DNA of 64,000 bases from Deltaproteobacteria bacterium. GTDB taxonomy: Bacteria; Myxococcota_A; UBA796; SXON01. Positions 41,119-52,053 of the stretch are shown one piece after another (the stretch's first letter is position 1; each line of letters opens with the position of its first letter). The notes under the pieces were generated by a model, which searched no databases, was not told the origin of the DNA, and saw nothing but the letters and a program-made list of their open reading frames with translations. A program made the translations under genes and the position numbers. The stretch covers positions 424,044-488,043 of the forward strand of contig CANFCK010000001.1 in NCBI GenBank assembly GCA_947445035.1, given 5' to 3'.

Positions 41119-43758
41119 ATGCTGCTGCTCCTCGCGCTCGCTGGCTGCGCCACCGACCCGGCTGACTCTGCCGACACCGCTGCGGTCGATCCCGGCTGCC
41201 AGGCCCTCCTCCCTGACCCGACCGTGCTCCGCTGGGACGGCATCGAGCCCGGAAGCGTCGTCACCGCCTCGTTCACCGTGACCAACGTGTGCGCTGCAGG
41301 TGACGACGTTCTCACGTTTGCCGCGTCGTCGACCGAGTCCGCTTTCGCCGTCGACCTCACCAACGAGACCACGCTCGCGCCGGGGCAGGCGGCCACGCTC
41401 ACGGTCACGTTCACCGCGATCGACAACGCCTCCCACTACGGCACCATCGCGCTGGTCAGCAACGACGCTGGGCAGCCGCAGCAGTTCGTGTCGCTGGAAG
41501 GGGTAGTGACCACCGATGCCGACGGCGACGGCTTTGCCAACCTCGGTGCGGGCGGCGACGACTGCGATGACGTCGATGACGCCGTGCATCCCGGGGCCAA
41601 CGAAGTCTGGTACGACGGCGTCGATCAGGACTGCGATGGGCAAAGCGACTACGACCAGGACCAGGACGGCTGGCCGGCGCTCGCCTACGGCGGCAACGAC
41701 TGCAACGACACCGACGCCGACATCCACCCTGGCGCTGACGAGGTCTTCGACGCCGTCGACCAGGATTGTGACGAGATGGTCGATGAAGACTTCGTGCTTC
41801 CCGGCGAGGTCATCGTTGCCGAGGTGATGCCCTCACCGGCGATGGTGGACGACACCCTCGGCGAGTGGTTCGAAGTGGAAAATGTCGGCGACAACCGTAT
41901 CGATCTGTACGGATGGGAGGTGGTCAACGCCGCCGGGGCGACCTTCGTGGTCGATCGGCACGTGGATCTGGTGGGGGGTGGCTCCGCGCTGCTCGGCAAC
42001 AACCAAGACGCGACCTCCAACGGCGGCGTCTACGTGGATGCGGCCTACGACGGCACCACCTGGATCCTCACCGCCAGCGACAGCATCGAGCTTCGGGTCG
42101 ATGGCCGGGTGATCTCGTCGATGTATTGGCGCAACGCCCTCGACGGAGTGGCCCGTCAGCTGGACCCCGACCACCTCAACGAGGGCGACGCCGCCGAGCC
42201 CGAATGGTGGTGCGACGCCCGCACCTCGTACTCCGACGCCGACCTGGGCACGCCCGGCCTCCCCAACGACCAGTGCACCTCGGTCGACGAAGACGGCGAC
42301 GGCTTGTCGGAGGACGCTGGCGACTGCGATGACACCGACACCACAGTCAATCCCGACGCTACCGACGCCTGGGACGGCGTGGACAACGATTGCGACGGCC
42401 TGCTCGACAACCCGTTGGTGACCGACGTCGCGACTGCATTCATCGAGGGATCGGCCTCGACTTACCTGACCGGCAGCGCCGGCATCGGCGCTGGCGACGT
42501 CACCGGGGACGGCACCGACGACCTCGTGCTCGGCGCCAACTACGCCAGCGGGTACGCCGGAAGCGTCTGGGTGATCGACTCCGCAGACGTGATCGGAGCC
42601 TCCGGCCTCGTCACCAGCCTCGACCTGGCCACCATCAACGGCGAGACCTACAGCTACTCGGCGGCGCTGCCCAGCCGCCTCGCCGATCTCGACGACGACG
42701 GCACCGCCGATCTCGTCGTCGGCGGCTCGCCCTACACCTACTATGGCGGCTACGCGGCCACGCTGTACACAGGCGGCGCCACGCTCTCCGGGATCATGGA
42801 CAGCGACGACGCCTACGCGACCGTGGTGAACGACTCTGACTACGGGTACGGCACCGCACGCATCAGCACCAACATCGACGTCAACGGCGATGGGGTGCCC
42901 GAGCTCGTGCACACCGACCCCTACTACTACGACGCCCCGGCCACCTCCTACTACAGCGGTCGCATCGCGGTCTACGACGTCAGCGGGGCCTCGGGTGCGT
43001 TGACCGAGGATGACGACGCCCTGGCGGTCTTGACTTGCCCCCAGGGCAACGGGCTGTTGGGTTGGAACTCAGGCGGCGGCGATTTGACTGGCGACGGCTA
43101 CGACGATCTCGTCGCGGGCGCGCCAGGGGTCATCGGCGCCGTATCGGGCGGGGGCGTCGTCTACATCGTGAGCGGCGCCGACCTCGACGGGGAAAGCGAC
43201 GCCGACGACGTCGCGAGCACCATCATCTACGGTTCCACCGCCAGCGCCGGCATCGGTCGCGGCGGTATCGTGGTCGCCGACTTCGACGCCACCGGCGGGT
43301 TGGACCTCGCGGTCGGTGGTCCCGGCGCGGGGGAGGTGTACATCTTCCTCGGCGCCGGCTCGCTCCCGGACGAAGAAGAGACGAGTAACGCCGACACCAC
43401 GCTGGACGGACCCAACACCTTCGGGTTTGCGCTGTGGTACGACGACCTCGACAACGACGGACAGAACGACCTCGCGGTCGGCGACCCGGCCGTCAACCCC
43501 ACCTTCGCCAGCAGCTACGCGTGGTACACGGCGCGAGGCACTGACGTTGGCCAGGTCTTCTTGTACGATCGCAGCGTGCTGACAGCGGGGGGTACCCAGC
43601 CCACCACCGCTGCATTTGCCGGGTTGACCGGTCCCGCCAGCGGCGACCTTTTCGGCGCGGTCCTGGGTGGTGGAGACTTCAATGGCGACAACGCGGCCGA
43701 CCTCGTCGTGGGAGCGCCGGCCACCGACGGCGCCGCCTACGTGGTGCTCGGCAACTGA
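41119..43758 (+). CDS. Multidomain MopE/lamin-tail/FG-GAP surface lipoprotein
   Basis: 879 aa with lipobox LALAGC (Cys 10). Domains in order: ASH/anchor-D-type beta sandwich (~35-130, EPGSVVTASFTVTNVC), two MopE repeats (~132-225, GGDDCDDVDDAVHPGA, WYDGVDQDCDGQ), a lamin-tail-like domain (~228-350, EVIVAEVMPSPAMVDDTLGE, WFEVENVGDNRIDLYGWEV), another MopE repeat (~385-435, DEDGDGLSEDAGDCDD), and FG-GAP propeller units to the end (GDVTGDGTDDLVLGA, DLDDDGTADLVVGG, DLTGDGYDDLVAGA, DFNGDNAADLVVGAPATDG). It should be an extracellular, calcium-binding, adhesive protein. A lamin-tail insertion distinguishes it from its paralogues at 23.1 and 48.9 kb. The stop TGA overlaps the frame of the next gene. 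Confidence 0.9.
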   Translation: MLLLLALAGCATDPADSADTAAVDPGCQALLPDPTVLRWDGIEPGSVVTASFTVTNVCAAGDDVLTFAASSTESAFAVDLTNETTLAPGQAATLTVTFTAIDNASHYGTIALVSNDAGQPQQFVSLEGVVTTDADGDGFANLGAGGDDCDDVDDAVHPGANEVWYDGVDQDCDGQSDYDQDQDGWPALAYGGNDCNDTDADIHPGADEVFDAVDQDCDEMVDEDFVLPGEVIVAEVMPSPAMVDDTLGEWFEVENVGDNRIDLYGWEVVNAAGATFVVDRHVDLVGGGSALLGNNQDATSNGGVYVDAAYDGTTWILTASDSIELRVDGRVISSMYWRNALDGVARQLDPDHLNEGDAAEPEWWCDARTSYSDADLGTPGLPNDQCTSVDEDGDGLSEDAGDCDDTDTTVNPDATDAWDGVDNDCDGLLDNPLVTDVATAFIEGSASTYLTGSAGIGAGDVTGDGTDDLVLGANYASGYAGSVWVIDSADVIGASGLVTSLDLATINGETYSYSAALPSRLADLDDDGTADLVVGGSPYTYYGGYAATLYTGGATLSGIMDSDDAYATVVNDSDYGYGTARISTNIDVNGDGVPELVHTDPYYYDAPATSYYSGRIAVYDVSGASGALTEDDDALAVLTCPQGNGLLGWNSGGGDLTGDGYDDLVAGAPGVIGAVSGGGVVYIVSGADLDGESDADDVASTIIYGSTASAGIGRGGIVVADFDATGGLDLAVGGPGAGEVYIFLGAGSLPDEEETSNADTTLDGPNTFGFALWYDDLDNDGQNDLAVGDPAVNPTFASSYAWYTARGTDVGQVFLYDRSVLTAGGTQPTTAAFAGLTGPASGDLFGAVLGGGDFNGDNAADLVVGAPATDGAAYVVLGN

Positions 43759-43775
43759 CCCGCATCGCCGCGCTT

Positions 43776-44597
43776 TTGACGGTGTGGTTGGTGTGGGGCT
43801 CGACCTACTACGCCATCCGCGTGGCGCTGGAGGGCTTCCCGCCCTTCGGCATGGCCGCGGTGCGCCTCATCGCTGCCGGAGCGGTGCTCTTGGCCTGGGG
43901 GCGGTACCACGGTGAGGCTTGGCCGAAGCGAGCGAGTCTGGGGCCGCTGGCGCTGGCCGGGATGCTGATGTTCCTCGGCGGCAACGGCTCCGTGGTCTGG
44001 GCAGAGCAGAGCGTGTCCTCCGGACTGGTCGCCGTCCTCGTTGGTGTGGTGCCGCTGTACACCGCCGCCGCCGGACTCTATTTCGGGGAGCGGGTAAGCG
44101 TCCCCCAGTGGTGCGGCATCGCGCTCGGCGTGGGGGGCATCGTCGTCTTGCAGGGGGATCGGCAGCTCTCCGGTGATCTACTTGTGACCGGCGTCCTCAC
44201 CATTGGCTCGATCACCTGGGCCCTCGGCTCCCTGGCGAGCAAGCTGCAGAAGGAGACGACGCCGACGATGTCGAGTGGGATGCAGATGGTGGCCGGCGGT
44301 GTGTTCTTGGGGGTGGCGGCCATCGCGACTGGGGAGCCGATTCCGACCGAGTACCCGCTGCGGAGCGTGCTCGCGGTGCTCTACTTGTTCAGCTTCGGCT
44401 CGGTGCTGGCGTTTTCGGCGTACACGTGGTTGTTGCGGAACACTTCGTTGGCGCTGGCGACCAGCCACGCCTACGTCAATCCGGTCGTCGCCGTGCTCAT
44501 CGGCATCGGCTTCGGCGGCGAGACCATGGCGGACGAAGGGTGGATCGGCCTGGGGATGATCGTTTTGGCGGTGGGGTTGGTGAGTCGGAGGGGGTGA
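43776..44597 (+). CDS. EamA/DMT-family transporter
   Basis: 273 aa with about ten membrane helices in two EamA halves: VWGSTYYAIRVALEGFPPFG with MAAVRLIAAGAVLL in the first, GSITWALGSLASKLQ and LALATSHAYVNPVVAVLIGI in the second. This is the RhaT/YdcZ-superfamily permease layout for export of metabolites or amino acids; substrate unknown. The start is uncertain. TTG 43776 is listed, but the frame reads naturally from CTG 43755 (LTRIAALLTVW), which overlaps the previous stop, and no ATG/GTG is available. The last 100 bp overlap a possible minus-strand gene. Confidence 0.88.
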   Translation: MTVWLVWGSTYYAIRVALEGFPPFGMAAVRLIAAGAVLLAWGRYHGEAWPKRASLGPLALAGMLMFLGGNGSVVWAEQSVSSGLVAVLVGVVPLYTAAAGLYFGERVSVPQWCGIALGVGGIVVLQGDRQLSGDLLVTGVLTIGSITWALGSLASKLQKETTPTMSSGMQMVAGGVFLGVAAIATGEPIPTEYPLRSVLAVLYLFSFGSVLAFSAYTWLLRNTSLALATSHAYVNPVVAVLIGIGFGGETMADEGWIGLGMIVLAVGLVSRRG

Positions 44598-44910
44598 GTC
44601 GGGGGATCCGCGGGCTGTCCCATCCGGCGCCGTGGAGTCCGAGGAAGAGCAAAAGCGCCTCGTCGATGGCACGCGGTCTACTCCGCCTCGCTGACCACCC
44701 CTGGCCGGCGATCCAGGCGACGGCAGTTCCGCCGTCGAGATCCAAGAGGTCAGCCGCTTCGTCAGGCAGCGCTGGCCCCCACGCCGTTCCCAGTCCGAGC
44801 ACCTCCTCGCGGCCAGGATGCGGATTCTGGAGCGAGCAAAGAAGCCCCTCATGGCGCCGACGCCGGAGCTCGTGCCGGACGGCCTCAAATGGAGAGCTCA
44901 CCGCACCCAA
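44497..44910 (-). CDS. Small hypothetical protein, doubtful
   Basis: The only coding-looking sequence in the 44598-44897 gap is this frame. From ATG 44910, which overlaps the end of the upstream MopE gene by 13 nt, it reads SSPFEAVRHELRRRRHEGLL, EVLGLGTAWGPALPDEAADL and GGTAVAWIAGQGWSARRSRP over about 85 residues. After that it turns Pro/Ser/Arg-rich where it lies antisense to the EamA gene. It may be a real small gene whose true end was lost, or a decayed one. No family recognised. Confidence 0.3.
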   Translation of the reverse strand: MGAVSSPFEAVRHELRRRRHEGLLCSLQNPHPGREEVLGLGTAWGPALPDEAADLLDLDGGTAVAWIAGQGWSARRSRPRAIDEALLLFLGLHGAGWDSPRIPRLTPSDSPTPPPKRSSPGRSTLRPPWSRRRSRCR

Positions 44911-46082
44911 ACCTCCACACTCGGATCCTCATCGGGCCGCCCATCGTAGCCGTGGATGTAGGTCCCGACGATGCCGGCGAAGACGTGGTCCCCGTCGTGA
45001 CTGGTGCCAAATTCGCTGGTGACGCCGCAGTCCGCTGAAGTCAGCCCGTAGTGCCAGGCGCAGGGGTTGGACAGCTCGGTCCAGGCGTCGAGATCGTAGG
45101 TCTGGTAGGCGGCGGTGCACGCGCCCGACGAGGTAGTGCCAGACGAGTAGACGCAGGCGCTGTCCCAATACAACGTCGTGTCCACCGTGCAGGCGCCAGT
45201 GCTCCGGTCTTCGAGCGTGCACCAACTGGCGCGCCCGCGCGCCCGGTAGCGCACCGACACCAGCGCGTTGATCTCGCTGTCGTCGAGCTTGAAGGACAGA
45301 GTGCGGTCTGTGGTGCCGCTGCCGACCGCGCCGCCGCTGGTCCAACCCGCGACCCCGCCGGGGTTTCCTGGCCAGACGAAGTTGGCGACCAGGGTCCAGC
45401 CGCCGGTGTCGCGAGTCATGTCACACACGACCTCATACGCGACGCCCCCCACCGCGATCCAGTAGTTGCCGTCGGGCGCGCCGGGGCGGAAGCTGCGCAG
45501 CTCCAGGCAGCTGGCTGCGGGGCAAGCGGGGTCGGTGCCGAGGACGGCGAGGTCCTCGTCGACCTCGCCGTCGCAGTCTTCGTCGATGGCGCCGTCGCAC
45601 ACCTCGCGCGCGCCGGGACTTCGGTTGGCGTCGGCGTCGTCGCAGTCGCCATCGGCCTCGGCGTAGCCGTCGCCGTCGTCGTCCACCGCGTCGGTGCCTT
45701 CGTCCGTGGCGCCGTCACAGTTGTTGTCGATCCCGTCTTGCACCTCGGTGGCGTCGGGGTTGATGGTGGCGTCGGTGTCGTCGCAGTCGGCGCCCAGCGC
45801 GTAGCCATCACCGTCCTGGTCGTCGTCATCGCCGCCGTCGCAGGCCTGGTCGATGCCGTCGTGCCAGACCTCGTCCGCCCCTGCGTACACGCTGGCGTCG
45901 GTGTCGTCGCAATCCCCGTCCGCTTCCGTCATGCCGTCGCCGTCGTCGTCGGTGTGGCGGTCATTGGCGGCCGAGTCGTCCGCGGACGTGTCGGTGGTTT
46001 CGCCGTTGCCGGTCTCGTCGGCTTTGACGACGGTACCCGGCTGACAGGCCAGGAGCGCGGTGAGAAGGACCGAGATGCGCAT
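44898..46082 (-). CDS. MopE-repeat lipoprotein with fibrinogen-like C-terminus
   Basis: 394 aa, signal and lipobox LLTALLAC (Cys 13). Residues ~40-180 hold four MopE-type units (DGDGMTEADGDCDDTDASVY, WHDGIDQACDGG, VQDGIDNNCDG, CDGAIDEDCDGEVDED). From about residue 190, SCLELRSFRPGAPDGNYWIA and AYEVVCDMTRDTGGWTLVAN match the start of fibrinogen-related/COLFI-like domains, where the substrate-binding lobe begins with a Cys and GWTLV. The rest contains eight further Cys and DGDHVFAGIVGTYIHGYDG. It should be a surface-anchored binding protein, perhaps for glycans or N-acetyl groups as in FReD proteins (family analogy). Confidence 0.85.
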   Translation of the reverse strand: MRISVLLTALLACQPGTVVKADETGNGETTDTSADDSAANDRHTDDDGDGMTEADGDCDDTDASVYAGADEVWHDGIDQACDGGDDDDQDGDGYALGADCDDTDATINPDATEVQDGIDNNCDGATDEGTDAVDDDGDGYAEADGDCDDADANRSPGAREVCDGAIDEDCDGEVDEDLAVLGTDPACPAASCLELRSFRPGAPDGNYWIAVGGVAYEVVCDMTRDTGGWTLVANFVWPGNPGGVAGWTSGGAVGSGTTDRTLSFKLDDSEINALVSVRYRARGRASWCTLEDRSTGACTVDTTLYWDSACVYSSGTTSSGACTAAYQTYDLDAWTELSNPCAWHYGLTSADCGVTSEFGTSHDGDHVFAGIVGTYIHGYDGRPDEDPSVEVWVR

Positions 46083-46097
46083 GGGGTAGGGTATCCG

Positions 46098-46811
46098 TTA
46101 CTTCCCGCGCGGGACGACCGCTTTCGCGTCCGTTTCCGCCCGCGTCCGCACGGCCACCGTCCCGCCGTTGGCCTGAAGGAAATTCCGCGCCTCCCGCAGC
46201 TCTTCGATTTTTCCGGCGCCGAAGAAGCCGTCATGGTGGCGCGGGAACACCAACCCCACCCCCGAAGATGGGTGGCGGAGCGGGCACCAGGCGGACTCGA
46301 TCTGTTCCAAGAGCATCGCCAGGGCGAGCGCCGCATTCTTCCACAGCCGCAGGGTGATGCGCGCGGGTGCGGCGAGCTGGCCCGCGTAGTTCTGCTCGTG
46401 AAGCAGCGCGGCGCCTTCTGCCCAGCTGAAGCGCGGCATCCGGAGGCAGCGGGAGATGATCACGCCGTACAGGAAGCGCACCGTGTAGAGATCGAAGAGC
46501 ACCCAGAAGGGCGCGGTCACCAGAGCGGCGACGCTGGCGACGCCCCAGCGCCAGCCGCCAGCGCGGGGAGGGAGCCCTGCCAGCGCGTCCAACTGTCGGT
46601 TCAGCAGCGTGCAAAGGCCGTTGGCGTAGCCACAGAACTGGCAGTTCAGCCGATCCAACCAGAAAAGATGGGCGATCCGCCCGCGATCGAGGAAAACGTG
46701 GTCGGCCCACGCCAGCCGCGGCAGCGCGAAGCTGGGCAGGAGCACGACCTGGAAGAGCGCGACGACCAGCGTGAGGTTCAGCAGAATGAGGGCCGGGAGG
46801 CTGAGGTACAT
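46098..46811 (-). CDS. Conserved membrane protein, CxxCGYANG family
   Basis: I choose ATG 46811 (MYLSLPALILLN); the longer frame from 46901 lacks features. The 237-aa protein has an N-terminal helix (~1-30), FLDRGRIAHLFWLDRLNCQFCGYANGLCTLL with a CxxC pair and YANG, a second membrane segment (~95-115) and a later LEQIESAWCPLRHP. The DRLNC.yC.YANG plus WCPLRH combination is shared by a widespread conserved family of unknown function that I recall from proteobacteria. The Cys residues could bind metal or take part in thiol chemistry. It sits between the MopE-fibrinogen gene and thiC, all on the minus strand. Confidence 0.65.
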   Translation of the reverse strand: MYLSLPALILLNLTLVVALFQVVLLPSFALPRLAWADHVFLDRGRIAHLFWLDRLNCQFCGYANGLCTLLNRQLDALAGLPPRAGGWRWGVASVAALVTAPFWVLFDLYTVRFLYGVIISRCLRMPRFSWAEGAALLHEQNYAGQLAAPARITLRLWKNAALALAMLLEQIESAWCPLRHPSSGVGLVFPRHHDGFFGAGKIEELREARNFLQANGGTVAVRTRAETDAKAVVPRGK

Positions 46812-46954
46812 CGTCCCGCCGCCAACGAGGCAGCGAGGCCAGCCGTGCGTGCGCACCTGCGCGATGCTGATGGAGACGATGATTGCACGTGAAGCGGCCA
46901 CGGGCAGTGGCTATCGTGCCCGCACGTCGCGTGCGGGGAGCCTCGCGCACACGC

Positions 46955-48845
<1,891 letters not shown>

Positions 48846-48899
48846 AGCGAAGACCCGGCCCCGAAGGCGGCCGCCCTCGCTTTGCGGTACCATCCCCGG

Positions 48900-50675
48900 A
48901 TGCGTCCGCTCGCCCCCCTCGTCGTGCTGCTTCTGGGCACCGCCTGCAACGACTACGAGCTGGCCCAGACTGTGCAGCCGCAAGGTGTGGACGAGGCCTG
49001 CGATGATGACGATGCGCCCGATGCTGAGGATGTAGAAGCGGAGGACGCGTGTCTGCGCGAGCCGACGATCGGCAGCTTCGCGCCCGTGGTCGAGTGGCAG
49101 TGGAACAACAATCCCATCTTGCCCGAGTACGACGACATCATGACCACGCCCGCGGTGGGTGACGTCAACGCGGACGGCATCCCGGATGTAGTTTTCGCGA
49201 GCTTTGCCGCGGGTGCCTACACCTCGCCCGGGGCGATTACCGCGGTGTCTGGGAACAGCGGCGCCACCTTGTGGAGCGTGGCACCGGGCACCTACAGCAG
49301 CGCGGGCATCGCCCTCGGAGACCTCGATGGCGACGGCACTGTAGAGGTGTGTACCGCCGGTACGCAGTACGCGGTCGTGTGCTTGGATGGGGCGGCCGGC
49401 AACCTGAAGTGGGCGGCGGGCGCGGAGGTGTCGTACATCGGCTCGCCGGCCATCGCCGACCTCGAAGGGGACGGCCTCGCAGAGGTGATCCTGGGCCGGC
49501 AGGTGTTCAACCACGACGGGAGCGCGCGCTGGAGCGGCACCGGCGGCGTCGGCTACAGCCTGAGTTTTGCCGCCGACATGGACGCCGATCCGGCACTCGA
49601 GGTCGTGGCGGGCAACACCGTCTATGACACCGACGGCTGCGTGCTTTGGAGCTCGGGTGGCTTCGACGGCATCCCCGCGGTGGGGGACTTCGACGGCGAC
49701 GGACTGCCCGAGGTGGTGACGACGGGAAATGGCACGATCACCCTGACCGGGAACGATGGCGTCATCCGGTGGACCGTGCCGATGCCCGGCGGCGGTGGTG
49801 GCGGTCCGCCCACGGTGGCGGACTTCGACGGGGACGGGTCGGCTGAGATCGGAGTGGCCGGCGCCTACGCCTACGCCGTGATTGAGGGCGATGGCAGCAC
49901 GTTGTGGTCGATGCCGGTCCAAGACTGGTCGAGCTCGGTGACCGGCAGCGCGGTGTTCGACTTCGAAGGCGACGGCGCCGCAGAGGTCGTCTACGCCGAC
50001 GAGATCACCCTGTGGATTTTCGACGGCGCAACCGGCGTCGTCGAGTTGGCGATGGACGGGCACGCATCGGGCACGCTCTACGAGTACCCGCTCATCGCCG
50101 ACGTCGATGCCGACGGCTCCACCGAGATCATCCTCGCTTCGAACAACTACGCCTTCGAGGGCTGGAACGGCATCACGGTCATCGGCGATGCCAACTCGTC
50201 CTGGGCGCCGAGCCGTCCGGTGTGGAATCAGTTCGCCTACAGCATCACCAACATTGACGACGACCTGAGTGTGCCGGCGACCCCGCAAAAAAACTGGCTC
50301 AGTTGGAACAACTTCCGCGCCGGGGGCACCCTCGAGGGCCCCCCGAATTGGCTGCCCGATCTGGTGGTCGAGGCGTCGAGCTGCACCGACACCTGCGGGG
50401 GGATGCGTGCCAACCTGTATGCGACGGTTTCCAACGAGGGGCTGTCCACCGCTAAGCGCGTCCGCATCGAGGTGTTGGGGCCGGGCGGAGACGTGCTGGT
50501 CAGCGCTACCATCGACGAGATCGAGAGCGGCGAGAGCGAGGTTGCGGGCCCCTTCGAGCTCGGCCGCACCGAGTGGAAGGCGGGCGTCCGCGTCCGGGTG
50601 GACGGCGCCGATCTCACCGAGGAGTGCGACGAGGACCACAATACCTCCGCACCCCTGCCCTGGCCGTGTGAGTAA
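48900..50675 (+). CDS. VCBS/FG-GAP propeller plus CARDB lipoprotein
   Basis: 591 aa from ATG 48900, signal and lipobox LLLGTAC (Cys 16). After a short acidic linker, residues ~60-430 form an FG-GAP/VCBS-type propeller (TPAVGDVNADGIPDVVFASF, IALGDLDGDGTVEVCTAG, AVGDFDGDGLPEVVTTG, TVADFDGDGSAEIGVAG, LIADVDADGSTEIILASN). A typical RPVWNQFAYSITNIDDDLSV linker follows, and the C-terminus (~495-591) is a CARDB-like adhesion domain (NWLPDLVVEASSC, ATVSNEGLSTAKRVRIEVLG, CDEDHNTSA). It is expected on the outer surface, binding calcium. The same frame is open upstream into the AbrB remnant, which I treat as separate. Confidence 0.9.
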   Translation: MRPLAPLVVLLLGTACNDYELAQTVQPQGVDEACDDDDAPDAEDVEAEDACLREPTIGSFAPVVEWQWNNNPILPEYDDIMTTPAVGDVNADGIPDVVFASFAAGAYTSPGAITAVSGNSGATLWSVAPGTYSSAGIALGDLDGDGTVEVCTAGTQYAVVCLDGAAGNLKWAAGAEVSYIGSPAIADLEGDGLAEVILGRQVFNHDGSARWSGTGGVGYSLSFAADMDADPALEVVAGNTVYDTDGCVLWSSGGFDGIPAVGDFDGDGLPEVVTTGNGTITLTGNDGVIRWTVPMPGGGGGGPPTVADFDGDGSAEIGVAGAYAYAVIEGDGSTLWSMPVQDWSSSVTGSAVFDFEGDGAAEVVYADEITLWIFDGATGVVELAMDGHASGTLYEYPLIADVDADGSTEIILASNNYAFEGWNGITVIGDANSSWAPSRPVWNQFAYSITNIDDDLSVPATPQKNWLSWNNFRAGGTLEGPPNWLPDLVVEASSCTDTCGGMRANLYATVSNEGLSTAKRVRIEVLGPGGDVLVSATIDEIESGESEVAGPFELGRTEWKAGVRVRVDGADLTEECDEDHNTSAPLPWPCE

Positions 50676-50681
50676 GCGCGC

Positions 50682-51059
50682 ATGTTCCGTTCGCTCAATG
50701 TGCTCGGCCAGCCGCTGTCGCCCTGTTCCCACGACCCGAAGACGGGCTGGTATCGCGACGGTTGTTGCAACTCTGACGCCAACGATCGTGGGCTGCACGT
50801 GGTGTGCGCGCAGGTGACGGCGGACTTCCTCTCGTACCTGCAAAACGCTGGCAACGACCTCGTCACCCCCGCACCAGAGTACGGTTTTCCCGGCCTCGTT
50901 CCCGGGGATCAATGGTGCGTCGTCGCGACCAGTTGGCTTCAGGCGGCGCACGCCGGCCGCGCCTGCCCGGTGGTTTTGGAGAGCACCCACCAAGCCGCGC
51001 TCACCGTGATCCCCCTCGAAGTGCTGATGGCCCACGCGGCCGGTGGCGCAGATGCTTGA
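50682..51059 (+). CDS. DUF2237 family protein
   Basis: 125 aa matching DUF2237 from end to end: NVLGQPLSPCSHDPKTGWYR, DGCCNSDANDRGLHVVCAQV, GNDLVTPAPEYGFPGLVPGD, WCVVATSWLQAAHAG and VVLESTHQAALTVIPLEVL. The family is widespread and cytosolic, with conserved Cys and His that suggest metal binding, but its function is not established. It begins 6 bp after the preceding lipoprotein and its stop overlaps the next gene's ATG (ATGCTTGA), so 48900-53430 may be a single transcript. Confidence 0.93.
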   Translation: MFRSLNVLGQPLSPCSHDPKTGWYRDGCCNSDANDRGLHVVCAQVTADFLSYLQNAGNDLVTPAPEYGFPGLVPGDQWCVVATSWLQAAHAGRACPVVLESTHQAALTVIPLEVLMAHAAGGADA

Positions 51060-52053
51060 CGGGCTCCTTCTCGTCGCTGGCATCGCGCTCGCGGAGGAGG
51101 TGGAGGGGCCGTGGAAAGGCGGCGCGTATGTCGATCTGGCGGTAGCCGGCGCCGAGGTGCACGCGGTGTGGCTGAAGAAGGATGCGCTGTGGTACGCCGC
51201 AGGCAAGGGCGCCCCAGAGCTTGTCGCGACCGGCGTTATGTCCGGGGACGGCGGCGGAATCCGGCCCGAGGTCCTCGTCAACGCCGGGTCGGTGACCGTG
51301 CTCTACAGCACCGCGGGCGCGCTGATCAAACGGCTGAAGGCCGGGAATGGCTGGACGGAGCAGACGGTTTCCCCGCCGGACGTCGCGGGGCCCTTCCTTG
51401 CTGCGATCGCGCCCGTGGCGGGCGGGGGCGCGGTCGTGGCCGGGATCGGCGGCGGCCACCACCGCAGCACGGTTTTCGTGGCGGGCAAGACCGTCTACGA
51501 GGGCGGCGACGACGGCGTGTGCATGTGCTGCAAACCTTCTCTGGTCGCCGACGGCAGCGGCTACCAACTAGTGTTTCGCGACGCCGACGGACGCCGTCGC
51601 GACAACAGAAGGCTCGTGTCCGAAGATGGCCTGACCTGGACCGACGCGGGCGAGGTCACCCACGGGGGCTGGAGCCCCGGCGGCTGCCCCAGCGACGGGC
51701 CGGTCGCGACGGCGACAACGGTCGTCGTCAGCGATGGTCGCACGGGTCGGCGGATCGTCTACGAGATCGATCGCGCCGGGGAGAAAGCGCTGTCGGCCCT
51801 GGACCCCAAAGCGGAGATGTTGCAGCCGCGCACACTGCCGGACGCATCGCTCACGACCTGGGTCGAAGCGGTTCCTGGCAAAAGCACCCTGGTCGTTCGC
51901 GACGGGCCGGGGCGGCCCCAGGCGGTCGCGACAACCGCCGGTCGCATGGAGCCCGGCGATCCGGTGGCCGTCGGCAGCGAGGTGTGGATCCCCTGGCAGG
52001 GCGACGTCGCCCACGTCACCCGCTGGGAAAGCCAGGCCCCCCCGGGCATGTAG
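51052..52053 (+). CDS. Secreted sialidase-like (BNR-type) protein
   Basis: ATG 51052 overlaps the previous stop and starts a signal peptide (MLDGLLLVAGIALA), giving 333 aa. The sequence reads as a sialidase-superfamily propeller: DGVCMCCKPSLVADGSGYQL with a CxCC motif, FRDADGRRRDNRRLVSEDGL (an Asp-box-like SEDGLTW), and THGGWSPGGCPSDGPVATAT. This combination recurs in a family of predicted exo-alpha-sialidase-like proteins of unknown substrate. The catalytic Arg triad and Tyr of true sialidases are not clearly seen, so hydrolase activity is uncertain. It is followed directly by the RsmB-like gene. Confidence 0.7.
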   Translation: MLDGLLLVAGIALAEEVEGPWKGGAYVDLAVAGAEVHAVWLKKDALWYAAGKGAPELVATGVMSGDGGGIRPEVLVNAGSVTVLYSTAGALIKRLKAGNGWTEQTVSPPDVAGPFLAAIAPVAGGGAVVAGIGGGHHRSTVFVAGKTVYEGGDDGVCMCCKPSLVADGSGYQLVFRDADGRRRDNRRLVSEDGLTWTDAGEVTHGGWSPGGCPSDGPVATATTVVVSDGRTGRRIVYEIDRAGEKALSALDPKAEMLQPRTLPDASLTTWVEAVPGKSTLVVRDGPGRPQAVATTAGRMEPGDPVAVGSEVWIPWQGDVAHVTRWESQAPPGM

